A stretch of DNA of 64,000 bases from Sordariomycetes sp. S80-01Y (lineage: Eukaryota > Ascomycota > Sordariomycetes): positions 1,116,001-1,180,000 of the forward strand of contig JAXQJY010000029.1 in the NCBI GenBank assembly GCA_037042185.1, read 5' to 3'. The notes under the pieces were generated by a model. It had not been told where the DNA came from. It saw only the letters and a list, made by a program, of their open reading frames with translations, and did not search any database. Below are positions 34,401 to 45,902 of the stretch, in pieces. The position numbers and the translations under genes were made by a program. Within the stretch, counting starts at the first letter, position 1, and each line of letters opens with the position of its first letter.

Positions 34401-37400
34401 AGCCAAGTCTCTCCTCTTTGTCGCTGCTCTGCCCGCACCCCAGCCCACTTCCACGGGGTTGCCAACTAGGCTAAGATGGCACGGTAAGAGCCGTGAATTT
34501 ACTCTGTCGATACATGCATTTCCAGGTTTCCCGCCAGCTCGGCCGCTGCGCAGGACGTGCTGTAACCGCCGATGACAAACTTCGAAACCTGTATGCCGCA
34601 CCACCACCACCAACCGGGCACGGCCAATGGGCCGGCTGTCACGGACGGCATTTCTCGAGATGCGTCACTTCTTGGTCCCCCAACCCTCAAGGCCCGAATG
34701 CTGGGGGCTTATCAGCCAAGCTCAATGCCTCGGCATCTCCTCCGTGAAACAGATTCATCTTGGGTTTCCTCGCCGGGGCCATGACCGGCTGCTAGGGGCC
34801 GGAAATTTGATCGCGGAGCTCTGCCCAAAACCGCATCTTGGTCCCCCTCCGTAGATCTTGCATGGACGGCCAGGCCAGCAGGAGGCTTCCCGGCGGTCAA
34901 CCCCTGGCATGGCGCCCCGATCGCCGAAATGTCAGAAGAAGAGTGCTTTCTTGATGCCGACCCGCACGCGATGCAACGACGTCGCCTCGCGGAGCGGCTG
35001 GTGAGATGCTGGTCCTGGCATGTCTGGGTAGTCGCCCATGCCGGCAGAGCAAGGTCGATCGTTACCACAGTCGTAGCGCACGCCTTCTCGGCGGGGTAGC
35101 CGCCATGCGCTCCCAGTGGTCAAATGCCCTGTCGTGAGCTCTTTGTCTGACCTGACAAAGCCAGAGCAGGTTACATGCCTCACTGGCAGTTGTCCATTGG
35201 TTCAGGCAATTGTCTCGCCTCATGGCGTGCCAGCGTGCCCAACTACAGGTCGGACTCAAGACCCATCCATCTCAGACCCCTCGACGTCGTACGTACGTCG
35301 GCTCTGGCGCTCTCCAACGTCGAGCCTGCTGTTCCAGTTTCTTTTGGGCTGCACACTGACTCGACCTGTCTGAGATGATGCCGGCAGATCCTTGATACAG
35401 CCCTCGTGTTCCGAATGGTAAGAGACCTAGAGTCAATTGGCTCGGGGACTGAACGTACGTATGAGTCCACGCGTTCCCAACCGCGAGACAGCCGAGGCCC
35501 AGGGTTGCGCTACACCACCGCGCCCCGAAACTCACCTCCCCTCCGCCAACGAGGCTGCCAGTGCTACGGAGCGTTAGTTCTATTCTAGTTCCAGAAACCC
35601 AAGGCTGAAGGGTGTGTCTGTTGATGCCAGTGCTCGCCGAACACTTCGGGACCCTCCCTGCGTCGGTGCCAGTGGAGGACAGGTGCCCCGTAGAGACCCG
35701 CCTTTAGAATCGGCGCGTGCATTCACTATGGGAACGGGACGGCGCCCATTTTTTAAACTCTCGGAGCAGCGCCTGGCAGCGCTCGCCCTAAGGTCCTTTC
35801 AGGAAACCACCACGAGGCGAAGTTGTAATGCAATGCTCGCATATTTTCTTTTTGGACTGAAACGTGACGCGCCAGCTTCAACGTCAGCTGGAGGCCCATG
35901 AGAAGCGCATGTCAATGCCGGAGATAGATCAAATCAGTGTTCTGTTCTCCTTCCATTTTGACCCTGGCTGGCCTGGACTCGACTTTATTGAAACCATGCA
36001 CTGCGACTTTTATTGGTTTCGGCACTCGGGCACGTCGTACGTACAGAGTAAATGAGGGGTCCAGCAGACGCCCGCACCCCTCCCCTCCATGATGAAGCTA
36101 ACAAGGCGCTCTTAATTGCCTCGAACTGCCCATGACACCGAAATAAAATGCAAAGGCATTGTCGTGATGTTGAGGAGTCACTAGGCGCATCAAACAGAGG
36201 TGCGAGGCGCCGGAGCCAGGTCGGTGGTGTGGTGCGGATGTCCAAAAGCGGTGTACAGGTGAATGGACAGGGCTGAACGCCTGAACCCATCACGAACCCC
36301 AGTCACCGGAGATGCCACGGTCGTGCTGGGGAACGCCCTGGATTCACGGAAAAGCGAACCAAGCCAGGCCGCAATTTCAGCGCCCGGTTCCATGGATCCG
36401 GCCAAGGGACGCGGGCTGGATTGGCTTTCTGGCGAGGAATTGACGCGTGGTGCAACACTCTCGGACTGGTAAAAGGCGATTTTGAAAGAACAAGGCGCAA
36501 TGCACTTGACCATTATCAAGCAGGGGGCGGTCATTGCGAGGCGGGAAGCCTGCGAAGGGCGATGCAACTCCAGGGTCCTCGCTATTGGTAGGGCTGAGAC
36601 ACATAGCGTGAGCCTCCGGGCGAGGACGCCCGGCCCTCGTTGCTCGCCTGGGAAAGCAACCAACGGACATAAAGAACGCCTCGCAAGCCTTGTCTCGGCA
36701 GATCGGACCTCTGCCTGGCCGCCCGATCTGACTCTAAGGTGACTTGAGTCTCGGTGCCAGAAGCTGCATCGCTGAGCGCTTGCAGACCGAGCTATGAATG
36801 CAGCAGCAGCAGCAGAGTTCTCGATGTGACTAGAATATGCGCCAAGGGCTGCATGGAATTGGGGCCAGAAGCCTCGCCGATTGCGCCCCTCGTGCGAAGT
36901 TCTGGATGGACTTTGAAGACATCTACCAAAGGATCTATTGGTGCCGCCAAGTCCTCCAGCTGGCGAATCGTGTTCAGTGCCGAGTCAACCAGACATCGCC
37001 ATTTTCCATCGAGATGTGAACGACAACATATGAACTAGCGAGTACCTGTAGTAATACTCCTGCGGTCGCACGCTTTCGGGGAGAAGGGTGACCAGCCTAC
37101 ATACAACCTATGCATTAGACTGTCTGGCAGGACACACTCATACGCCAACAGCGGTCCAATCCCAGGTCGCAGGTCGCAAGTCGGCTAGTCTCTGGGCCAT
37201 GCGGCGCTGCGGCGCAGTTCGGGTCGTTCCCCAAGGCGCCATGAAAATCTCATTGATCAGTGGAATCCTTGCATGGGGCGCAGTGACAGATCTGGTCCAA
37301 GCCGTCTGCACCACCAGTGTCGCGTGGCATGGAGCCTTGGAGATATATTAATAGGCTCTATAAGTCAGGAAGACTTCGTGATGCAACTCAAGAGCCTGGT

Positions 37401-40008
37401 CACTTTATCGTTGGTTATCTGTCAATGTGTGGGAGTCTCTCACCGCGTTGGTCAAAGAGGGGTCTCGTCAATCAGTGCTAGTGGAGTGAATTCTGCACTG
37501 CCCAGCACCGTTTGGGGGTCGCAGATCTCGTTGATAAGAGGCACCAGTTCTGTGCGGATGACGAAGAAGTGCAAGCGTCAGTCAACCCACAGGCCGACCG
37601 AGAGCTGGGTTTCAACGATGGTTCGGTGAAAACGTCGAGGCCATGCCGTGCTAAGCGTAGGTCGGGGCCTAAGCGTTGGCACCGGATCGGTGGGGTCCAG
37701 ACGGTCTTTCACCCTTCGTCGGCCGATGGCTAGAGCCGCAAATTTGGGGAAGAGTCCCCAGAGAGAAGCTTCGTGGAATACTGGGCTCCAGCGTCTCATG
37801 GCGAATCTAAGCGCCCGCCCACCCACAAAGACGCGGCGGTTGCTGCAAGTTGAAACATGCCGAACAATTTACATTCACGTATAAGACAGAGCCGTTCTAT
37901 CCGTGCGAAGTAGTGCAGAGCGTTTCCCTCCCACTGGGCGTCCCACTGGGATGAGCACTCATCTCACTGGTCCTGGGTAGCTTGAGAGGTGTAATCCAGT
38001 TGCTTCGGAATTTGGAAGGCCTCGGCTAACATCCACTTCGGTTGATGTGGGCGACTGATGGACCAGAAGCTGACAGACCTGGCTCAGCGTCAGCCTGGCC
38101 CGTCACAGGCCGACCAAGTACGGCCACGAACTCGACGCGAGGCTGACGATCCTTTGTCAACGGGATCGGTCGCAGGGGGCATCGCCCAAACCTCGCCAAA
38201 CACTAACATGCAAGATCCTCCTCGCCTAGGTTCTTGCAAGTGACTGGTAGCCAAGGATTCTAGTCTATAGATGTGGCCTTTTCGTACTTGTTGCGCCTCA
38301 ATTGGGGTCGCTTGGCTGAGCACCAAGACGGAGATGCGGATTGCTCATCGTGGAGACGGTGAGTCGGCTGTTCCCTAAGGCGTCGTGGCCCATTGAAACC
38401 CAGGGCGAAGGGGTGTCCCGGGCCCAGTGACGATATGAGTGAGGGTGCGAGTTAGTGCGAAGCAGTCCTGGATCGTGGGCGAGGGCGAGGTGGTCAGGTC
38501 CATGCAGCGGAAGTGACGTTTCGAAGGCGCGTGTCTGAGGCGTGTAGATCAAACCTCGTCCACATCAACTGCCGCCGGGCTCGCTGGATGAAAGATGACG
38601 ACACGGGCACTTGAACGTTGCCCTGCCGTGCCCTGGCGTTGACTCCCTTGGCCCGCAAACAGAGCGAGAGCGAGGAGCAGCCCGTCACACATTGTGGTAG
38701 TAGGGCAGAGCCAGCAATCCCAATCCTGAGGCAAGCGACGAGAGGTACCTGCGAATGGGGTTGGCAGATGTACCTTCTCATACACCCACGCCTTGGCGGG
38801 CTCAGGTTGACCAGTCACTGGAAACGCGAAGGCGACAGCGGGGCAGCAGAGGGGTGCTGCCGTCCCTTGCCCATTGGCACCCCCAGGCCCCCCGAGCCTG
38901 CAGTGCTGCGGTGCTGCAGACGGCCTGCAGCCCTTCTCCCTACAGGGCTGGCGTCGAACATGGAAACGGGGCCCACCCACCTGAGCGCCGCTCTGCCTGG
39001 CACTGCACTGCACTCGCACTTCCACTTGCACTTGCACCAGCCTGGGAGCCTTCGACCCACCCCCTCCTCGCTCCCGGGCCTGCGTGCACGGACTTACAGG
39101 GGAGCGGGTATGAGTGCTGCTACTGACACCCCTGCTCACGACTTGAAGCCCTTCCCAATGTGTTGCGTCAGGCCTGGGAGTGGCCTGGCAGGGAACTTCC
39201 AGGTTGACGCTGCCCGGACAGCCTGAGGTAAGGTACCTCCCGCAGTACCTCTGACTGACGCTCACAACCTGCCCAAGCCAGAGTACTATTAGGCGCCTTC
39301 CCCAGCTGCGAACCTCCTCCCTGGATCTTCCCAGATTTGGCTGTTCACATCTTGCACACAGACAACTTCTGTTACGCTGCTCTTGTTCGACGTCTTCGTC
39401 TTTGCCCTCGCCCCCGTACCAAGTAACGCCCAGATTGAAAGTCAAGGGCAGACAGAGCAAGGGTCGCAGTTCGCTGAGCGGGTTCAGATCCTGGATCCCG
39501 CGCTGGCCATCCATCCATCCACCCACTGCTTCCTTTCGGCCATGAACTGAGCAGACAGTCCGAGATACCAAACGCACATCATCTACTGCCTTTAACAGCA
39601 GCAGCTGCGCCCCCGGCTGCAAGATTCAAATTCGTCTTCGGCTCGTCCTCGTCCTCGTCCTCATCCACGCACCGCCATCGCACTCAGCTCGCTTCTCTTC
39701 GGTACCACCGGTGTTGGCTGTGCAGCGTCCTCCTCTGCATCCTCATTCGCCCACGCCCGCGACCGCACTGCATTTCGCACCTCACCAACTGGAACGCGAC
39801 TTCACCTCGCCACCAACTTGGTCCAGCTCTTCGGATCAAGCTGGTATATCGACGACTCCACACTGCAATTACCTACTTCTCGATTCTATGACGCTGCTGG
39901 TTCAATAAGGCCCGGCTTTCTCGCCCCAACTCAGCTGCCTTGGCCATCGCTCCGCCCTTCAGCTCGACCCGATCGACCTCCGTCTAACACGACACGACTC
40001 AGACAACA
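25473..40008. other. 14.5-kb gene-poor region
   Basis: No gene is supported across 14.5 kb, whereas the rest of the window has about one gene per 3-5 kb. Base composition by eye is not strongly AT-rich, so it does not look like a classic RIP-mutated repeat block. It contains a telomere-like repeat (31104-31120), several weak minus-strand frames (26023-26277, 27627-27962, 32665-33121) and two signal-peptide-like short frames (37241, 37381). Its right end (about 39300-40008) is pyrimidine-rich and is presumably promoter and 5' UTR of the zinc-finger gene. Confidence 0.5.
31104..31120. repeat. Short interstitial telomere-like repeat
   Basis: Two complete CCCTAA units with partial flanking units (TTAACCCTAACCCTAAG), matching the TTAGGG telomere repeat of filamentous fungi. 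It lies in the gene-poor region, far from any coding sequence I recognise. Confidence 0.75.
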
Positions 40009-41871
40009 ATGGCCTTTCCGCCACTGTACCGGGAGCCTGCTCCCGCTGCTACCGGCCCGAGCATCATCCCATCCACGTCACGCGATCGATTTCCTTCACA
40101 TCACGACGCTGCCTACGGGGGTCAGAGTATTAACATGCCCATCCCCGGCATGGACAGTCACCATGGTGCCCCCCCTCCTCTACCTCCACCACGAAGACCC
40201 CTCTCCGACGATACCGCTTTCCACGACAACATGTATCGGGATAGGAGAAGTCGTGAACAGGGACCGACATCCTACGACAGCGGCTACGTAGGGAGCAACA
40301 CCTCATCATATGGAGAAGATCGTTCAAGAACCCGAAAAGGTTCCGACGACGAAGGTTACCAGAGTTGGCAATCCAACGAGAGGTACGGCTTCGACCCGAT
40401 ACATAAGACGAGGCAGATACTAACCTAGTACAGATCACTCGATTCCTTCCCTTCTCGCTTCGGCCTACACCACAGCTCGTTCCAGTTCAAATCGCCGGCT
40501 GAACAGCACGGAGCGAGCATGAAGCAAAAGCTCAACCCGCTGCGAACATCAGACAAGCCGCCCGTATCACTGCTCAGCGTGTCGTCGGACGAACTCCTCT
40601 CACGCAGGCCCGCTGCCGAACCCAGATATCCTCCTGAGCTCAGCATGCCCGTCAAGCTCCCTTACCATCCGCGGGTGCTCGACTCACCAGCGCACTTCGA
40701 TACTCCTATCCACTCAGCTGTGTCGCCTCGTTCTACTCCCTTCAGTCGCTTCCCCGGTGACTACAGGTCTCCACAAGACTCTGATATCGATCGTTCTCCA
40801 AAGGGCCGCACTCGAAGGAACAACAGCGACGACGCTTCATCGACGCAAGGCAGCTATGATTACATGGGCGCCGACGACATGGACATGGACGAAGTGGCCC
40901 CCCTAAAGCGCCTGTACGTGGATGATATCCACGCCGGGAGACCCAAGCGCAGGGCGGCCAGCCCGCCCCTGGCAGATGGAAGCATGGCCCCCCAGGGCGA
41001 TTTACGCCTTCGCGAGGCCGGCACCAGAGGGTCCCCTACACCTAGGCTCACCACTCAAGGATCCATGCCGACCCTCTCGCGGTCGAACTCGTACGTTTCG
41101 ACCACATCAATGGGCCCTTCCAGCGCTACGACTACCACTTCATATGAGCACCGCTCGCCAGACGCTGCCTACTCATCTGGCGGTGTGTCGCCGACCGATG
41201 GCAACTCTCCCTATGTAACTCCCAGATCGCTGAACCCTAGTCCAAGGGGGTCCATCTCGGCCCGCACCCCGCTTCACTCACGCACCGTGTCAAGTACTAC
41301 GTCAAGACGCTTGCCAGAGATCCAGAAGCCTACCGGGTCGAAGCTCCAGCCTGCACTCATGTGCGAATGCTGTCCCAAGAAGCCTAGGAAGTTCGACACA
41401 GAGGAGGAGCTCAGGGCACATGCTGCGGAGAAGCAGTACAACTGCGCCTACTGCGGTAATCGCTTCAAGAACAAGAACGAAGCCGAACGTCACCAGAATT
41501 CCCTTCACGTAAGGCGGCATTCGTGGTCGTGCTCGGCACTCTCTGGCTTTGACCGTGCATTCCACGAGTCGCCAACTCGTCCCGATTCATGGGATGCCTG
41601 TGGTTACTGCGGCCTTGAGTTCCCGCGATCTGGAAAAGGGCCAATCGGACAAAGCGTTGCTACCGATGACGATTGGGATAAGAGGATCCGTCACCTCCAA
41701 GACACGCATAAATTCAGGGAATGCAATTCCTCGAAGAAGTTCTTCCGGGCGGATCACTTCCGCCAGCACCTAAAGCACAGCCATGCAGGGACGAGCGGGA
41801 AATGGACCAACATGCTTGAGAACGCCTGCATGATTGAAGAAGAGCCCCCGGCGCCCCCGGCGCCCAGATAA
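40009..41871 (+). CDS. C2H2 zinc-finger protein
   Basis: Exon 1 is 40009-40382 and exon 2 is 40434-41871, with a 51-bp intron (GTACGG donor, CTAAC branch, TACAG acceptor), giving 603 residues. The first two-thirds are low-complexity Ser/Pro/Arg-rich sequence typical of a disordered regulatory region. The C-terminal part has a classical finger, C462-x2-C465-x12-H478-x4-H483, preceded by a Cys-rich CECCPKKPRKF segment and followed by a less regular CGYCG ... H/H unit and CNSSKKFFRADHFRQHLKHSH. This arrangement is common in Pezizomycotina C2H2 proteins of unknown function, so a nuclear DNA-binding role is likely. The acidic/proline end is short. The start is the first ATG in frame after a long pyrimidine-rich leader. 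Confidence 0.88.
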
Positions 41872-44560
41872 AACGTCGGCTATCGACCTGTGGTCGATCG
41901 GACGGGACAGGAAAAGGGCTTTTATTTTTTTTTTATCGACGAGCTCCTTTCGGACGTCTCGATATCCAATGGTTGTGCGGCGGAAGCCGAAAGTATTGGC
42001 TGACTGGGGCTTTCGGCCGCGGGGTTGGTTCACTGATCAACTGGCGAGGGGAGGGTTTGACACGGCAGCTACTGCTGCATCGTCGCATGGCTGCATCTGA
42101 CGACAGGCACGACGACAGTCTTCACTGGCATGATTTACGAAAAATCACTTCATCCACGGCGTTGTAGTCATGGGGTTCGGCTAAGGGAGCGAAATCTATC
42201 TGGGAAGCGTCTGTCTTTAAGTTCTCATGGGCATTTACAGGCGTTGCGCATCACAAAAAGGACACCGACTTGAGGTACTAGATTATGTCTCAATACTACA
42301 ATAAACGCACCTTCATCAAGTACTCGGCCCCCTGCTCACAAGCACCCTCTCAGTGTGAAGTAATTTATTCGCAGCACAATGGAACGAAACGCCCGTTTCT
42401 CCCCAGCCTGCATACGACCTCGCATTGCAGCGAGTTGCAGCATTCAGTACAGCCCGACGCAAAGGCCGCAACGCCTGATTGCCCGGGGACCAACCCGCCC
42501 CAGGCGCTGTCACGATAATAATTACACCGTCGCATGCCCTCGTCACCGTAAGATCGGACCGTGCCGGGCTAGTGAAGAATACGCTATCGATTTCATCGAT
42601 CGGCTCTCGAGGTCAAACTCCGTCATCCACCACACTGCTCTGCTCCTAACTTAGGGACTAGTCCTTGACAAGACGAACATTCGTTACTTGCTTGCTCGTC
42701 GCGCTGCCCGTGTGTGATCATGTGTCAGTCACGGCAGGCCTGCGGTGCTGTGGCGGTTGAACGTGAGAACCAAAAGACCGGTCTCACGGGCTTCTCTATG
42801 TGTCCTACGCCGTTTCATGATGGCAACATCGCAAATTGCGACACCGTCTAGCTTCCCCTCTCTCCCGCTAAACACCAATGCAATAGGTACTCAAGTGACC
42901 AACATCTAATGGTACTTGGGGGGGCAAGGGGGGGGGAGTGAGATTAAATCTTTTTTCCCTCCCCCTTCTCACTGATGGCTGCTTGGTGCTGCATCTTTCC
43001 ACCTCTGCGGAAATAACAGTCCCTCGTAGTCCGCGGCGGGCTGGGGATTCTTCATTCCGCAGTCTTCCTGTCCGTGGCGTTTCTTGGTCTGCCAGCTCGC
43101 TGGTAGAGGCTCCATGGAGAGGCGGGAGGGTTGTTTGACGGGAGGTATGTTTTGGGACAAGCGTCGCGCGGGTCGAAGGGCTGAAAGACGCTGCGTGCCA
43201 CCGCGTTAGGTTGGAAACGCCATGTGACGTGGGTGGGCATCAAAGGGCTGAACTAAGGCAAGGTAACTGAGCAGTTGATGTTGAGTCGTCAAGCTGGCCG
43301 TATCCGACTTAGCTTCTTGATCGAGTAAGGACCGATTCGAGCGAGGTCACACGGCGAGCACATGGATGACATGTCGAAGATCAGCTCCGAGCTTTGCGCA
43401 GAAGCGTGGCTTGTACGATATGACACTGCGACAACGCGATTGCTGCGTGTCCCAAGAGCGATCAGCTGGGGGTGGGATGGTGCGAGCAGGGCGATCCTTG
43501 GGGGGGAACCTTGGAAAGCGCACGAATACGCATACCTTAACCCCCCCGTTTGCCCCGGATCTTCAGACTAAGAAAGGCAAGCGAGGGGCTTGCCGTGCCG
43601 ACATGGTCAAGTTGACCCGTCTTATGGCCCTCAACTATTACTTAGTACCGGCCTAGCCCAGAGAGGGAAGTTCGTCTAACTCGCAGTCGAATCGTCCACG
43701 CCACGCATCCGAGCTGTCACTTAAGGCTGAACAAATTTTTTTCCTGCATTCGCATCTCTAATTCCGCGTTGCACATCTCCATAAGGCGCTGCCGGGGGGA
43801 CGTAATGAAAGGGCTGAACGCCGTGGCTTGAGCCAAGGATGCGCGCAACTTCAGTTGAAGAGACATCCAAAGCCCTCTACCGAGTAAGCCTATGAGCGGA
43901 GTGGGGGAGCTGAAAACGAAAGGGGGGCGTGCGGGACGGAAACCTGAAAATGTTTCGAAAGAGCACCGGTCACGTGTGCGAGCCACTGCTAGCGCCGTTT
44001 GAGCCCTACGAGGCTGGGGGTTCCATTGAGCTGCCGGGATCTAAAGTGGCTGGAACGTGCAGGGGAACTTGGAAGTAAGGTGTGGCTTGACTGACGGGCC
44101 AGCGTGGCGGTGCAGCAGCGGGGCCGAGGATGTTTTTGGTACCGGAGGAGAGACGCAGAATTCAGTGCAAGTCAACAGCGTCTTCTGAGTCAACCGGCGA
44201 CGCAACATTACAGGTGCCTGCAATAGCTTTCATGAGAGGTGGAACCTATTGTTGTTTCTTGTAAGGATTCATCAAACACACGAGCCACCAAACATCGACA
44301 TTTTACAGCACCAGTGCTCCGCCGCGGGGCACATTTGCACCCCTCGTCATCGGCAGAACAACCAGAGCACAGCTCGCGGTGCGCCTTGAAAAAGCATACA
44401 CCTTCTCACGTGGCTCCGTTTCCTTCGCACCGAGGTGGCGTCGTCATCTTTAGCTGAGGAGTTGGGTGATTCGTCCGACTCGAAGCCCCGGATTTGGGAG
44501 GATATCGGTCATCAATTCGCGGCCGGCGAGCTTGAGGACCTCAAGAGGAGCATCGCCGAG
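41872..44560. other. Intergenic region between the zinc-finger gene and the YVH1-like gene
   Basis: About 2.7 kb with no supported gene. It has a T-rich stretch near 41920-41934 and G-runs near 42916-42940. The right end is the presumed YVH1 promoter; an open frame there from 44435 has no ATG before 44561. Confidence 0.5.
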
Positions 44561-45902
44561 ATGGCCCTCAGCAGAATCAATGGCCACGATGAGCTATACG
44601 TTGGCGGGTACGTCTCAGCCTCAGTCTCAGTCTGAGTCTCGGTCCCGATCACCTCGTCATGTCTCATCACGACAAGACCTCTGGTCGTGACTCATCCTTC
44701 AACTCACAGCCATGCTGATATGTCACAGGATATGGGCTCTACGCCGTTCGGATTCCCTGACAGAGCGGCGAATCACCCACGTTCTCTCCATGGTCGGCTT
44801 CAATCCAAGCAACCTCAAAAATTTCAAGGATGAGCCCTGGTCACACTACGGAAAGGGGTTCGAACACCTCCTCATCGACATCGACGACGTGGACGACGCA
44901 GATCTTCTCATTGAATTGCCACGAGCGGTGAGATTCATCCATGCGGGGTTGTCGAGCGCCCAACCCGAGGCATCCAAGAACGACACCGCGAGCGGCGTCG
45001 ACAGCTCTGATTTGGGGGCCGGCATTGTGGAACAGGGGGTCAAGTCGACGGATCAAGGGTCCAACACGGACACTCATGGTGGCAAAGGAGGCGTCTTTGT
45101 ACACTGCGCAGCAGGGAAATCCCGTTCTGTCGCTGTGACGATAGCATATCTCCTCTGGCGTCATCCAAACCTCTTCGACCCCAACATCGTTGGCGCTGTC
45201 GATGCTGATGCGCCTCCTCCTCCGCCGGGGCGAACAAGAAAGGAAACCGCCCACGAGGCAGTTCGCGCAGCATTGCTCCATATACGGCGCACTCGGCCCA
45301 TGGCGGACCCCAACGATGGTTTCATGAGGCAGCTCGAGCTGTGGTGGGAGATGGGCTGTCCCGCCGACAAGGACGTGGAGTCACATCCGGCCTATCAAAG
45401 ATGGGCGTATCAACGGGAAGTCGACGAGAGCCTAGCCGTTGGGCAGGCCCCAAGCCGACTGAGGTTTGAGGATGAGCAGGCAGGCGGGCAGGCTGCGGAA
45501 GCGGGCGGCCTGAACCTGAGGTGCAAGAAGTGTAGGCGCAGCTTGGCTACTTCGCCCTACATCCTGAAGCACACACCCAGCGGCCAGAGCGCGAGCGCCC
45601 AGTGCCCGCACTTCTACGTCGAGCCGCTGAGCTGGATGCGCGGCGAGCTGGAGAAGGGAGAGCTTGGCGGTCGCCTCCTGTGTCCCGGTGCGCGTTGCGG
45701 CGCCAACGTCGGAAAGTATGAGTGGCGAGGCTTCAAATGTACGTGTGGAGACTGGGTCGTCCCCTCGTTTACGCTACAACGGGGACGAGTAGATGAGGAC
45801 GTTGTACGTGCCTCGCATCCGTCAGCGGGGGATGGACAGGCTGCCCAGCAGAGGAGCCTGGGGATCAGGATGCCTCCGGGGGCTAGAAACGGCAACCTTT
45901 GA
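44561..45902 (+). CDS. YVH1: YVH1-type dual-specificity protein phosphatase
   Basis: Exon 1 is 44561-44607 and exon 2 is 44729-45902, 406 residues. The spliced start MALSRINGHDELYVGGIWALRR matches the family N-terminus and fixes both the start codon and the 121-bp intron. The phosphatase loop is H141-C142-AAG-K-S-R148-S149, and the acid-loop region DIDDVDDADL is at about 66-75. The C-terminal part has LRCKKC and further Cys pairs (CPGARCG, CTCGD) ending in WVVPSF, the zinc-binding domain that defines YVH1/DUSP12. In yeast, YVH1 helps release Mrt4 during 60S ribosome maturation and affects sporulation and glycogen; the same role is likely here. An odd feature is a Ser/Asp/Gly-rich insertion of about 45 residues between acid loop and catalytic loop (about 91-137). 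Confidence 0.94.

Noticed and set aside
38549-39622. 357-codon minus-strand frame
   Set aside because: Composition follows the GC-rich background, with no motifs and strong overlap with equally long chance frames on the other strand.
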